DNA from: Polytrichum commune
Lineage: Eukaryota; Streptophyta; Polytrichopsida; Polytrichales; Polytrichaceae
Direction of reading: 5' to 3'
Assembly: GCA_950295325.1 (NCBI GenBank)
Contig: OX485804.1
Span: 27,776,001 to 27,840,000, forward strand
Length of the DNA stretch: 64,000 nucleotides
The notes under the pieces were generated by a model. It made no database searches and had not been told where the DNA came from. It saw only the letters and a list, made by a program, of their open reading frames with translations. Both the position numbers and the translations under genes were made by a program. The stretch's first letter is position 1. Each line of letters starts with the position of its first letter. Positions 34,275 through 46,936 of the stretch are shown piece after piece.

Positions 34275-34684
34275 AAACTAAGACTGGACATCCTATGCAT
34301 GATCAGAGCCCCAAACCAAACACAACTACCCATATCACCATCCCCCATCCACACAGTCCAATTCACATATTGCCATGATAGATTTCTTGAACAAGTCCTC
34401 ATACACAAGCACACCAAATACGACCCACTAAATAACACCATCCAAAATAATGGATGGAAAACCAACTCTCTTATTACCATCACGGCTAGAGTAAGAGGAA
34501 CCATACACGAACACTCCATAGACAAACTCACAAAACTAAAAATCCCCAAATCTAGCATTAAAAACCTATGAAAGACATACACCATAACGCTATCAAATAC
34601 CTCACATACCTAGTACTCAACAAGAGAAAACTAGACCAAAAAACAAACACTTGCCCCCACACCTTAACAAATTGGGATAACTAG
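34275..34684 (+). pseudogene. Non-LTR retrotransposon (LINE-like) post-RT remnant
   Basis: The first plus-strand frame (34275-34571) reads TYCHDRFLEQVLIHKHTKYD, then IQNNGWKTNSLITITARVRG, then LKIPKSSIKNL and a stop. A second frame continues at once with MKDIHHNAIKYLTYLVLNKR to a stop at 34682-34684. The spacing (a C-D pair, GW, G.RG.I, L..L.IPK, then a helical IK.LM..IH..AI..L....R.L) resembles the region after the reverse transcriptase in some LINE-type proteins. The RT core is absent. The call rests on pattern only, with no alignment. Confidence 0.45.
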
Positions 34685-34800
34685 CACATGACTAGAACCC
34701 ACCTCCTAAAGGAGGCATAACACCGTATACTGCATCACGGAATACCGTGATCAGTGTAAGGCCAACGGGCTCATAATCATGCCGGTATTTATATACGGGC
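34685..34800 (+). other. Possible 3' tail of the LINE-like relic
   Basis: A GC-richer stretch follows the stop and holds the stem CACGGAATACCGTG and CTCCTAAAGGAG. It could be a structured 3' UTR. No poly(A) or simple-repeat tail marks its end. Confidence 0.25.
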
Positions 34801-35302
34801 GTCACTTTTTCTTTTCTTACAAACATTATATTTTGATCATCAATGTCAAGTGTGAGTATATTTTTAAAGTGTCCTTGACCCCTCTAGGTTTGTGGCCTCC
34901 TAACAATAGAAGGATAAAAACCCCACCAAGTGTGGGAAACTTTGTAATCCTAAGGCTCCCTTTTATTATAGAAGTGGACGAATATGTGCAAGGGCGGGGA
35001 GGGGGGGGGTGATGACTTTTTTTGATAATTCACAATGACCAATACCTAGGAGAGTCATTATATCATTCTTACGTGCAATCCAATTTCACATTGACTCTTA
35101 AAACGCACTAAACCTATATCACACTAAGGTAGGAGCACCTTAAACCAAAACAATACCCAAAACCAACACCCTCAAAATCTTGCATAAAAAGTACAAGTTG
35201 ATTGAGAATGTTCACCATGTGAACATGAAACCCTCCCCCTCCCCCGATTAAGGTAGTGCATAACCCTGGGCATGATAGTATAACTACACCTTTCACACGT
35301 AT

Positions 35303-35493
35303 TATCCTTGTTTATCAATTGAAACTATATGTTGTTGTAACTATAAATACATATTACCCATTTTTCATCCATATAACAAAAATAAAAAGCATGTACATTA
35401 AGGAAGCTAACATATCTTACTTGGGTAAAAAGAATTCAAAAAATCTTAATAAGAAAACTATAGCAACATGTAACTCCAAACAATAAACCATAT
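35303..35493. mobile_element. MITE family I, copy 3 (decayed)
   Basis: TTGTTTATCAATTGAAACTA on the left and AACTATAGCAACATGTAACT with AATAAACCATATT on the right are inverted relatives of the family ends. Confidence 0.45.
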
Positions 35494-35499
35494 TCACAA

Positions 35500-36722
35500 G
35501 TGTGAAAGGTGTTGCTAGACTTCCATGATACAAAGTACCTAGGTGCCACCGCCACAATTGTAGTAGGCCTACTCATGGAGTTTGTACGTGTGTACCTTGG
35601 AGCAAGGCTATTACCTAGTAGCCCTAACGTATCGAGTTTCATTCCATAATAGACATCCTAGTTGCTCCTACCTCGAGGCATTCGGCTACACTAAACATTT
35701 GATTCAGTGTGGCTCACACACGATTCCTTATCGACCCACATTTTTAATTGTCTTGCAAAAGCACTGGGTGGCACCTAGAGAGGATGTCGCATGTCACCTG
35801 GTGCTATATGACAAAGTTACGGAGACCACTCCGGTTGATATGGCACACCATTTTTAATGTCGCACTAAATCAAATAGTCAGTGCAATCATTTCCTTGAGC
35901 ATGTACAACCTCAAGGTTATCTCTAATCAACACACTTTTCATCCATACTAGTGTGACTAGTACTATATAGTAAAATTCCAAGCGCACGTTGACACGGTAA
36001 GTCAAATTATTCAACGGTGACACTAATGAGCCTACTTCGTATACATAGGAAGTGGGCATGCTATTAAAGCTACTCGTACGTTAAGATACAATGTTGTGGA
36101 TTTCAAAAGAGGACAAAGAACAACCAATTTGTTAGATTACATTGTTACCAATTTTGTGGCATGGACGTTGTGGTTTTTAACACAAACTTTTTTTTTACCT
36201 ACGTCCTAAGTCATTTCCACCATTAGGTAAGGGAAGAACTAAGGACTTTGTTTTCTAGACTACTTCCTATGCTCGGAGCTCAATGGGAAAAGGGAATGAA
36301 AGCGGCCCAACAAAAGGGAGGTCCACATAGACGCATGCCTTTAGAGACCCCCCTTTGACCACATGATGGACCCCCTTTTCCCACAAAGTCGTCATAGTGG
36401 CTACTAGGGGAAGGGCTTAAGAAATTCCATGTGGCCATGTTTCAAAGGCCCAAGTGGAAATTGATGTGGGCATTTGTCGTTTCTTTTATTGCTTTTGATT
36501 TACATGTACATGAGATCGGTTTCAATAATGACTATCATGGCGGCCAATGGTGACACTCCGAAGAGTCAATAAGTATCATGAATTTTTGGGGTTGGATATA
36601 GGACACTAAACAACATCATGTTGATTATCTCATATAGTGAGGGTGGGCTAATAGTGCGTGGGGGAAAATAGTGAAGGTGATACTAATTTTTTTGCGCTAT
36701 GAAATACGTGCCACCAAAATAT
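35500..36722. other. Unassigned DNA
   Basis: Frames of 64-91 codons lie on both strands at 35582-36059, with no recognisable motif. Confidence 0.45.
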
Positions 36723-37091
36723 CTGCACTAAATATGGTGTTTAGTGTCATATGGTCTTTTATGTCACTATGGTAGCTTTTTGGATGACACTTCTTATGAG
36801 TAAATGAACAATTATTGTCATGGATGATGGATGAGTTCATCCATTGGCCAAAACCTACCTTCTATTCTCAGCAACTTGTGATGAAATATTATCATGGACG
36901 ATTGGAATTTGGATGAAATTTCACTTGGTAAGTAACAATAATCACAACACTGTAATTCTATAATCCCTCAAATTTTTTACAAGGAATGACAAATAATCTT
37001 GGGTTAACATTTAGTGATGGTGACACTACACCGAGGTTTACAATTGTGCAAGACAATTAGAATCGGTGACACTAAATCATATTTAGTGTAG
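36723..37091 (+). mobile_element. MITE family B, copy 2
   Basis: It starts CTGCACTAAATATGGTGTTT and ends with the complement of CTACACTAAATATGATTTAG. It is 369 bp. The body shares GTCATATGGTCTTTTATGTCA and ACAAGGAATGACAAATAAT with copy 1. Confidence 0.8.
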
Positions 37092-39590
37092 CATTTCGGG
37101 ACCCCAAAGTGTCAAAGTTCCATAAACTCCCAACAAGCTACAAGCTCTCTTCAGTTTTTTAGTGTTAGGAGACACCTCATGCGTGAGTGGCGCCGATTGA
37201 AACAAAGAAGAAGAAACTTCTTCGGGCTAACCAAAACATATTTTACACACTACAAAACACACATTGATTTTCTTGAAATGTACAATAAATGACCATGTAT
37301 TCATGAATTTAGTATCACTCATTTAAAAAATTCAAGCCTCGCTAATTTTGAGATTTGGTAAAATAGCTTGTGTTTCGGGAATCAATACCACACACACCAA
37401 GTGAGATAATCAGTGTAGTGGGCTTGTAGCTAAATCCCAAAGTGCCTTGATTTGGGCCCACATATGAGGTTGTAGCCATAATCAAGGGCGAAATATCCCT
37501 CCTTCATGCCAACATCTCTCTCTCTCTCTAAGAAAGTGTAAGTTAAAAAAATTTTATGAAATGCTTCATTACATAAAATTCAAATTGTGCAAGTGCTTGA
37601 TGCTTTGTCATTCTCAACTTTGAGTATAATTTTTACCTCTCAATAGACCCTTCATTTTACTCACATCTCTTTGAATTCTCATGACTGAAGCTCCCAATAT
37701 CTTATCTCGGAGTGGTGTAAGAAGGCCTAATTTGAGAGACCCAAGTGACAATATCTCATTTTACTACAAGTCTACAATCATATTGGCCCAAGAGATCACA
37801 CGATACATTACCATAGGTTGATAGCAGTTCGGGTGGATTTTGCTCCATATTCAACTAATTTAAAGAAAATGACTTGAGAAGTCCTAAAAATACTTATGAA
37901 AACTTAGACAAATATGTATATGTATATTTATTCATGTATTAGCATGTCCTACATACAAATTCATGTACTATAACTCATTTTTTTCATTCATTCATGCGTG
38001 GCTGCATTAGAAGTACACGATGTTAGCCTTGAGAATTTAGGTTGAGTTGTCTCAATGTGCTAATCAGGTCAATGAACAATGTGTTATGTAGTTTTGTGCT
38101 CATGTTCAGTAGAGGTTGTTTCAGTGCACTAAATTTCTTAAATTTTATGTATGTTGACGATTGTTTTTCTTCTTCGTTTGTTTAGGCCATTTGGCTCACT
38201 AATCTCCACAAAAATAGGCGCAATTGTTTTCCGCCCAACATGCTATCATGCTACGGTACCTCTAATACATATGATTTGGTGTGACATTAAAACGAATGTG
38301 CCATGTTGATTAGTTTGACCTCCATGGCGTGTTCTTGTTTCTCATGCCACCTTCTTAGATTGTGCCCCCCCCCCCCCTTGGTGATTGCAAGGGAATTTCC
38401 ATGCATTGATAATGAATGGTGTGGGGCCAAAGTAAATTAGGTGTATAGTATAGTAGAGTAGAGTGAGGTGAAGCCATGTACATATTGGAGCCACCACACG
38501 AAAAGGTGACGTGGCACCATTCTAGGGCCTCATAAGCTGCAACTGCCTTTGGAAAGAGGTTGAACAAGACGCGTGGGTCCAAAATAACTTAGTAGTTTTC
38601 TTTTGCATTATTTTGTCTTTGGGCTCCACCCAATCAACACGTGGTGTTACCTCATCAAAAGAATTGAGGGGAGTGACTCAGCTATTGAGTCCTAGGAGCT
38701 TTTGAACTTTGACTTTGTGTGAAGTGGGTCTTTACTTTGGTGGGCAAAGGGGAGTGTATATAGTATAACAACTTATAATATAACAACCACCCGAGACCTT
38801 CAATTGAAGAATGCCACCATCTCACTTGAGCGGGATGATTATTTTAGTCTTGCATGTTGAATCTCAATATCTTGACTTCAACATTGAAGATAAACGGCAT
38901 CCGAATCGCATGTAGGCCTCATGCGGGATGAAGGGTAGGGTTTTGCGACACCTACCATGAAATAGGGTGAAAACACAAGGGAACATCGTACAATCCAATG
39001 ATATATGTTTTTAAGGTCAAACTAACTCCTAAATTGGGTTCACATATCACTATTTAGTCCAGGGGGATTAATGGCAAACACGGGATGAAGATGTTTTGAT
39101 TGGACCCCCTATGGCATGTGACCAACAATGAACCAACAAAAACCCATGGATGAATGTGTGTGGTCAACGTTGTGCTCGTTTATGCATCCCAACCAAACAC
39201 TTTGTGTGGTCATGTGGGGACCTCCGGGAACGCATGGCTTTCGAGGATATTCACAAAAATGTTGAAGAATCCTTGACTAGGAGGTTAGAATCCGAGTGAT
39301 TTCATGAATTTTGAACTATATGTGAAGGAGGTATGGAATCCTCATATAACTTTTCCTAAATATATAGTGGGGGGGGGGGGGGTTGATTCTAACAACCTCG
39401 AGCTACGCATGCAAGGCTCTATTTAATGGGCGGATTGATGTTTGACCATGATTGTTTTTGTCTCCCGTAGCATGAACTTGACGAATGGAAATGCGTGACA
39501 TAATATGGTAGTTTGTAGGCACTGATTATTGATTTATGACAAGTGCATTCTAGTTCACATATGAGCTCACGATTATGATCAAGGGTGCAG
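37092..39590. other. Unassigned DNA with a relative of the 177-bp repeat
   Basis: GGTAGGGTTTTGCGACACC, then TACCATG and AAAACACAAGGGAA (about 38920-38965), match blocks of the 177-bp tandem unit at 54161-54694. A C13 run lies at about 38365 and a G14 run at 39369. No gene was recognised. Confidence 0.4.
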
Positions 39591-39597
39591 CGTTTCT

Positions 39598-39631
39598 TCT
39601 CTCTCTCTATATATATATAGAGAGAGAGAGC
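39598..39631. repeat. TC / TA / GA compound microsatellite, palindromic
   Basis: CTCTCTCTCT, then a TA run, then AGAGAGAGAG. The sequence is its own complement and would fold. Confidence 0.9.
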
Positions 39632-39911
39632 ATGTTCATGATCATGTCGTTCATGATTGGCATTGTTGGTTGTGAATCGAATTTCCGTTGATTGAGAATT
39701 GGTAACCACCACACATGTGCTTCATGGACTCACAATTGGTATTATGCTTTGGGTGATATGGTTTGATCTAGCACCAATGAGAAAGAAAAAAGAACTTAGT
39801 CTTTTCGGTCATGAGATAGTATGACACAAAGATTGTTATTATTTGGACTGCACAACAAAGTATTGTGATTGTTGCAATCGAATAAGTGTTGTCCGGTCTT
39901 ACTTCCACAAA

Positions 39912-40139
39912 TCACACCATGTCCTTGCAACCATCCCCCTTGCCAACAAACTCGACATGCATGCCCACCATGGAGCTTAAAATGTGAGGTAAATCTTGAA
40001 CGAGGTACAACCCTTTAGTAATACCGTATTCAAGTATCATTAACCAACTTATGTTGTGTGCCAATGGACTCCCCAAGAGCTTGAAACCACTAGGGTTTTC
40101 AATACAACTCAACATGAGTTTTTTCATATTGTCCAACAA
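39912..40139 (-). other. Unrecognised 75-codon open frame
   Basis: The protein begins MLDNMKKLMLSCIENPSGFK and ends EFVGKGDGCKDMV. The upstream DNA (complement of 40200-40225) contains CCCATCTCATAAAA, also found beside hAT relic 2 at 24205. It may therefore belong to a decayed transposon. No domain was recognised. Confidence 0.25.
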
Positions 40140-40439
40140 TGGAAGCGGACCACTTACACAACAAAGAACAACTTAATGATATATCTCGCTAGTTGATCAT
40201 GAGCCAAATTTTATGAGATGGGGTTCAAAGTTCGAGAGAGACATGGTTTTTGGCAAACTAGTTGTTATCATATCAATGCTAGAAGACATCAACATTTTTT
40301 TCCCTCTTTCTCTTTTGAGGGGCGTCTATGTAAATGGGTGCCAACTTTTCACAATTACAATAGTTTCTTAAAAATATTTGAATTGATGATTTTGTCATTT
40401 CATAATTTTCAAGAGTATATTGTAGAATGAACGCATCAC

Positions 40440-41510
40440 ATTATCAACGTACAAGTTTTAGAGCACACATCATGTGCAGGTAGAAATTTATAAGACCGTG
40501 CAAAGCACACGTCATGTGCAAATACAAAAGTTTGCAAATCTATCACATTCTTAGATTTGAAAAAATTACGTAGTTGCACGTCGCTTGTGCTCTAGGACTT
40601 GTATGTTTATAGTGGTTCGACTCAAAATACATTACAAACTTGGAAAAATTGGAAACATAGAAACCTTCAAATTCTACTACCCATCCATCTCATGCAAACA
40701 AAACCATTCATAAGACATGCATGTGTAATTTGATTCATTTTTATTGTTCTCCATCTTATGTTAACTGAATCTACTATATGTCTTCAAAGTTGTTGTGCAT
40801 TAGCGAAAATGTCATGGAAAATCAATGTAGACCATATAGAAAATCAGACTACCTTAGTTTTGTCATGGTTATTAGAAATGCAACTTTGAATACATAGGTT
40901 TCTACCCAATTGTGATCACTATTGAATATGTAGTAATTAATAAAATCTGAAGACATAATCCAATATGTTTTAAACAAGTGTTTTTTTTATGATGTTTGTT
41001 CTTTGGTTCTTGCCTAACCACACATCACTCAAACATAGGTGTCATGTTAAGAAACGTAACCGAATCACAACCAAATACATAATGTAGTATTGAACTAGCA
41101 ACATGAAAGTGTGTATCCCACATTTGATAGACATTGGTTCACAATTGGAGTTTGAGGTGATTGAATCCATGCAATCACAATGTTAATAGATATGCATATT
41201 TCTATTTTTTCTCTAGGCAATGGACATGTGTGGGACATGCTCAATGGCTTGCATGGTTGTTCTTTGAATAAATAAAACGATGACTCCAATGTTGCCACCG
41301 GTGTGAATTATGTTGTTGATTCATTTTCGAGTTTGCCTAAGTCGTTGTCCTCTAGTATAAAAGTGTTATAGAATATACCTTTTTGATTCCAGTTTTGACA
41401 TGTTAACTATAATGAGTTTGTCGATGTTTGTAGACTAAGGCCTTGCTTTGAGGGTATTTTACATATGAGGAATCCTTAAGGACATGAAATTGTGGAGGGT
41501 GTTTAAATGT
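40440..41510. other. Unassigned AT-rich DNA
   Basis: AAAGCACACGTCATGTGCA-type repeats occur near 40460-40520. No gene was seen. Confidence 0.45.
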
Positions 41511-41519
41511 GGAATGCTT

Positions 41520-41900
41520 GAGTGACATACCCTCACCTTGCATTAGGCTTAATAGGACGTGGGCTCTCAATATATGGCCATATACACAATTTCTATGGGC
41601 TTCACCAAGTTCAGAATTTAAATTTTAAACATTTATATGTTTGAAACCTTGTCATGTACATTGTCTTGTGTCAAGGAGAAACTAAAAGCATACTCATAAT
41701 AGACATTGATGATCAAAATAGAGTACATTTGTATGTATTTGCATCCAAGGGCACTCATGCAATGTATTTGCATCCAAGGGCACTCATGCAATGTATTTGA
41801 GTTGAATATTTATTAACTTCAAAGTGTTTCTTATCCAAATTATGCACTTGAAGAATAGGTTGATTTTAGATAGTGTCACTTTTGACATGACTAGCTAAAA
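41520..41900 (+). repeat. Repeat family L, copy 1, with a 29-bp duplication
   Basis: It shares GACATTGATGATCAAA, GTATTTGCATCCAAGG and GTGTCACTTTTGACA with copies near 43960 and 44385. A 29-bp unit with GCATCCAAGGGCACTCATGC is exactly doubled at 41735-41792. Confidence 0.6.
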
Positions 41901-43480
41901 CTAAGGTATGTGGCTCAAGTATGTTATTTTTTTGCTTGGAGAGGCCCAATCTAGGTCGCTTAGATGTTTAAGGGTTTAGCATGACAATGGGATATTACAA
42001 GATGTAATGGTTTGGTGGCTACTTTGACTCGGAATGGTCTTTTAGGAAGCAAAACATGACTATCATTGCCAATTTCATCACTAAGATTGGTGATGCTCGT
42101 GCCCATTGTTTCCATGGCATTCTAACAAGATTTCCCTAAGAGCATGATCACACGTTTGCTTCTTTTTTTTAAAGACAATTGAAACATCTATTTCCATGCC
42201 AAAAATTTAAACAATCATCGAGGACTCCAAGAAGAGAGTGTGGCGAGCTCTCTTGGGTGCACTTGGTGAAACCAAAATAACCCATAACTCATAAAAACCC
42301 TATAAATAATTAACTAAGCCCACATTTGATGCTTTGATATTCCAAATGCATGGTTCTAGTGTTGTCCCTATGATAAAGTAATGTGTGCCCTCCCCACATG
42401 TTATCATAGTCCCCAATCACATATGCATAGTTTGTTGCTTTCTCCACTTCCTTACACGCGATGTCCCATGCAATTATGGTGTAATCAAGCAAGCCTTTAC
42501 TATATCATTTGTTTATTCTTCTTGTTTAATAATCTGCCTATTGTTGTTGAAGGCGAGGTCATTCATTTCCACCTAAATGGTCCATAATGTGATCCCTCTA
42601 AGTAAAAGCCAAATTCTAGAGCACTGAATGCGTGAGGACGAAGTTTTCTTGCATAAGTTTTGTTGCCAATCCAATGGTGTCCACCATCCCTTTTGTGCAA
42701 GCCTTGTTTTCATGGTCTTGATAATACCAATGGAAAAATCCTATGCCCTACAGACCACTCTACAATCCCAAAATCTCTAGGATGCCTCTTATCCTGGTGT
42801 GCATTTCGACCCCCTTCTCAATAGTGCTAGCCCTTACCAATTCAAACCACCTAGCCCTAACGGTGCTATTAATTCCACATGATTTTATTTTTTAATCCAC
42901 AATACGAGTGATGGCTGAAGCCTTGAAACATCAAAGTGTAGGCAGGACAGTGCCCAAGAACATTTGTCGGTAATTGGTTTGAAGTGCCAACTACTTTGAA
43001 AAACAATAATATGGGCGCATTTTGATTATTGGTTTCAAAGCATCCTACCCAACTCCTTATTTGGGTTTGGATGTTGTTTTGTTGCATGAGGGTCCTCCAA
43101 TTGTCAATAATTGAGTTGGTCATGATCTCAATTGACCTGTACTCTCTATTATCGAGTTTTAACTTTTGTGCAATTTCCCTACTTGTAAGAGGTTGGTTGT
43201 TCTATATGTCCTATAGATGCCATATTTGGCTATGACCATTTCTATCTAGTCGAGTTGCTCTATTCCTAGAGAACCCATAACCAATCCCTAAATTTGCGGG
43301 TTCCACCAAATGTGTGTGATCACACGTTTGCACACCAAACACTAACACAAAGGGGTGTTAATTTGGGCAACACTATTTTAGAGGGGAGTGGTCTCGTTAT
43401 ATGTCCCACACATTCAATGTATATGAGCTCTATAAATTATGTGTGCCACGATCACAATTGATAACTTACATACATGAGGC
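41901..43480. other. Unassigned DNA
   Basis: Several 60-84 codon frames on both strands (42310-43235) have no recognisable motif. Confidence 0.45.
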
Positions 43481-43489
43481 TTCACATCA

Positions 43490-43695
43490 ATGTTCGGGGA
43501 GATTATTGGATATAATCGGCAAGAATCCCAATGTTTCGAACTCCAACCCATTACATGTGTGTGATATTTTGGGTTTTCCTTATTAAATCGAGGTATATTT
43601 CATAGATTCCTCTAAATGATCGGTAATCTTCTTGAAGTCTTGGACTTCAACTGGTTCATTTGCACACTAGCAGTCGGTTCCCCCCGTTCATTGCT
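43490..43695 (+). repeat. Repeat family K, copy 5
   Basis: GGGGAGATTATTGG, CCCAATGTTTCGAACTCCAA, ATAGATTCCTCTAAATGATC and GACTTCAACTGGTTCATTTG occur in family order. Confidence 0.7.
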
Positions 43696-43959
43696 TCACG
43701 TAGAAATAATTGAAAGCTAAGATTCTATTTGGTTAAAGATTGTGAGGTGTTGATAGTTGATTCCCGTATAATGGAGTTGAACCCACTCCTTTAGATATTT
43801 GAAACAATGGAAGGCGTTAGAAGGGAGAGAACACCTTTAAATTGGTGATAAAGAACATGTGAAAGCCTATTGTTAAATTTTGCTTTAAATCGGCGGTACA
43901 AAATTAGAGGTGTCTATATTGATAATGTGATGAGCATGCTCTAACTTTCTAAAATCAAC

Positions 43960-44700
43960 ATGTTAACCCTTAAGGAGACACAAGACTCAATCTACGACAT
44001 ATATACAAAATCTCCAAGAGCCTCACTAAGTCTTATACATGTCACCTAATCATCTTTGTTATAGTTATGGGTTTGAAACTTTAATCAATACATTATAAAA
44101 AATAAAAAATAATCACACAAGTGACATTGATGATCAAACTACTAAGTATGTTTTTGCATTCAAAATTGCTCAGTTTGTGTATTTAAAAGCCAAATCTTCA
44201 ATAACATCAAGATATGCAATCTATTTGAAAAGTGTGGTTGGAGAATGTTCATTGGATGTAGATAGGATACTTTTTTGACACAATTATTTAGATTTGAAAG
44301 TATGTAGTTCCAAATGGCATGTTATGTGCTTAGACATGCCCAAATTGGGCCTCTTACTAGACGCTTAAGGATTAATCCTCAAATGATGTAGGGACTCAAT
44401 GTACAACATATCCTATGAGCCCCAACAAATCTTGTTTTTATTTGTAATATTGAGGGGGTGGGAACTTATTTATATATTATCCTATGCTAGGGATGAAGTA
44501 AAAATACACTCTTATGTGACTTTGGTGATCATCATACTAAGATTGTATTTGCATCCAAGGCACCCATACTATGCATTTGAGCCTAAATCTTCAACAATGC
44601 TAGATATCTAACCAACTTGAAAATGACACTTGATAAACAACATTATTTTGGACATGGTGTCACATTTGACACATATCGCTAAAAATTGAAGTATGAAGGT
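43960..44700 (+). repeat. Repeat family L, copies 2 and 3 in tandem
   Basis: Copy 2 (about 43960-44340) and copy 3 (about 44385-44700) share GACTCAATSTACRACATAT, GTGACWTTGRTGATCA, AAATCTTCAAYAA and ATTTGA blocks with copy 1. The spacing is ~420 bp. Confidence 0.55.
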
Positions 44701-44779
44701 CAATTACATGTAGGGGTTAAGGCCGTTCAAACACCTATTTCACCCTCTCAAGCTCCTTCTCTCCAACCCAAACTTGAGC

Positions 44780-45190
44780 ATGTAAGGTAAGTGTGTCCAA
44801 TTCGGTTACTTATCATCACTAGACAACTATATTTGAGTGGTGGGTGGTTAGGTGCACATCTAGGAACGGTTGTTATAATCCTTTTGTTGTGATTGGCAAT
44901 GATTTTCTAGAGTCCACACTAATCTTTAACCCATGCTTAGTGCAAACCAAATTAAAAGGTATGTGTTACTTTTGTCCTATAACCAATATTCAATGTGTTG
45001 TTATGGGGTCTTGAACCCACATTATTTCCACCCGACCAGGAAATTAGTGTGGCATGTGTTGATTGTTTCCATGTTAATTTTTTCACCCACAATAATTGGA
45101 CTGTTTAGTGTAGTTACCAAGTGACTCTCCCACTCATATTTTATTTTGATTCCTCTTCTAGATGGATGATCACAATGATAAAAACAAAAA
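44780..45190. other. Unassigned DNA with a family J fragment
   Basis: GTAAGTGTGTCCAATTCGGT and ATATTTGAGTGGTG near 44780-44850 resemble family J. The rest is not recognised. Confidence 0.35.
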
Positions 45191-45194
45191 ACAA

Positions 45195-45195
<1 letters not shown>

Positions 45196-45230
<35 letters not shown>
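45196..45230 (+). repeat. TTG microsatellite
   Basis: About 11 TTG units. Confidence 0.95.
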
Positions 45231-45318
45231 GTAATGATGACCTAGATTTTGTTTTACAACACCTATTGAGGGGGGGGGGGGAAGGGAGGGATAAAGGTCC
45301 GGCCCTATAGGTTTGTTA

Positions 45319-45860
45319 CTACACCGTTTATGATATTTAATGTCATGTACATTATTTGCGAAGAGCCTAAACTAGATGCCTGGAGGTCTCCAAGCGTCAC
45401 ATCTGTTAATGGCCAATATACTATCATTCATCAACAAAAGTAACCTTGTTAGGTGAAGAATATATTTACATTGTGATATTTAGCGTAGCACGTTGGGATA
45501 CTTGAGATGATAGTTTTGTGTTTTAGTATGCAAGGGCCAAATATTATTGAGCATACCAATGGCAAGTCTCATGTGTTTACATTTAAGTATGCGAGAGAAA
45601 ATGAATTTTGAGCATACTAATACCAAGTGTTATTTGTGTACAGTGAGGCAACCTATATACCAATGTGTAACATAAGCATACACCTTAACACTTTTTGAAC
45701 ATACTCGTGCCAAGATATTAGTAAGCACACTTGAACGCCAACCATCACCAGGTGATATCAAGGATGAAGTTGTTGATTATCAATGTGACCTAATTTACGC
45801 CTCAAAATAGGGTAAGTGACATAATTACACATGTGACATCAAATACCATAGATGGTGTAG
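45319..45860 (+). mobile_element. MITE family A, copy 5 (most complete)
   Basis: It starts CTACACCGTTTATGATATTT and ends with the complement of CTACACCATCTATGGTATTT, giving ~28-bp terminal repeats. It is 542 bp and non-coding. The flanks (TTA and ACT) show no duplication. Confidence 0.9.
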
Positions 45861-46574
45861 ACTAATTTGGGGTCTCCAACCGTAGTTTAAGGGCTAGTTT
45901 GTCTACGTATTACCATCTTTTGGGCTCTATGTAGTTACCAACATTTTAAATACTTAATCTTCACAACACCTAATAATGGGGAGGGTAAAATAATGTGATT
46001 ACGATGCACAATCTAATGAATTCTATTTAAAGCCAATATAACACTTAAATTGGAGTTAGTAACTCAAATTGATTTATTGGTGCTTGATTAAAATAAATCC
46101 AAAATAATCATATAGGGGACATATTTTTACCGTACCCCGATGGTAGGTGTTGGGAACAACAACTACTAGTGGGTGTTGTGAACTTTCCTCTTCATAACCC
46201 AATAATGGCATTTGTAATCAAGGGTGATTATAGTTGGGTAAACATTCTCAATACCTACCAACGGGAAGGCTGGGAAATGGTGAAAAACATGTAAACGTTG
46301 AAGCAAGATCTTACCAAAATTTAAATGCTTGGTTAGGATTATTCGTATAAATTGTCAAGCATACATGTGTTCAAAATCAGAAGATTATGATATAAACTTG
46401 GATGTGATATTTGTCATGCAACGATGATTGCCCATACAAAAACATCATCCTCGATCTTTAAGAATTAACTCAGGATGAGTTGGCAATTTTCCTATAGGAA
46501 AGTTGTTTATATTATTGCACTCCCCTGGTAGGTGGTGAAAACAAAGTATCCTTAGTAGCCGGTGCCGCGAACCT
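45861..46574. other. Unassigned DNA
   Basis: Short repeats of GTGTTGTGAAC type occur, also seen near 55280. No gene was seen. Confidence 0.45.
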
Positions 46575-46915
46575 TTACTGAGGTAGACGTGCCTAATTTG
46601 GTTACTGGTCTTAATCGAGCACCCATTTTGAGAGGTACGTGTATGAAATAATTGGACTATGTGCTTAAAAGATGATAACCATTCTAGGTTCAATAGTCAA
46701 CATACTTGGGAGACTTATACAAGCATTTCACGAGCAAAAGGATCTTCACTTTGATAATGAATAAAATATTTAAACGAACTCCAAAAGGTACAAGGAAAGT
46801 AGATACGTCCTCAATTTATATTTGCTCACCATCATCTCACACTAATCGTGTGTTTCACATCCTACGAGAAGTGAGCTAGTTGAAAAAAAGTAACCATTCA
46901 AGACTCATCTTGATA
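46575..46915 (+). repeat. Repeat family J, copy 2
   Basis: GTAGACGTGCCTAATTTGGT, AACCATTCTAGGTTCAATAG, CACACTAATCGTGTG and AGTAACCATTCAAGACTCAT match copy 1 in order. Confidence 0.65.
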
Positions 46916-46936
46916 ACCCGGGGATGGGTTGGGTAA

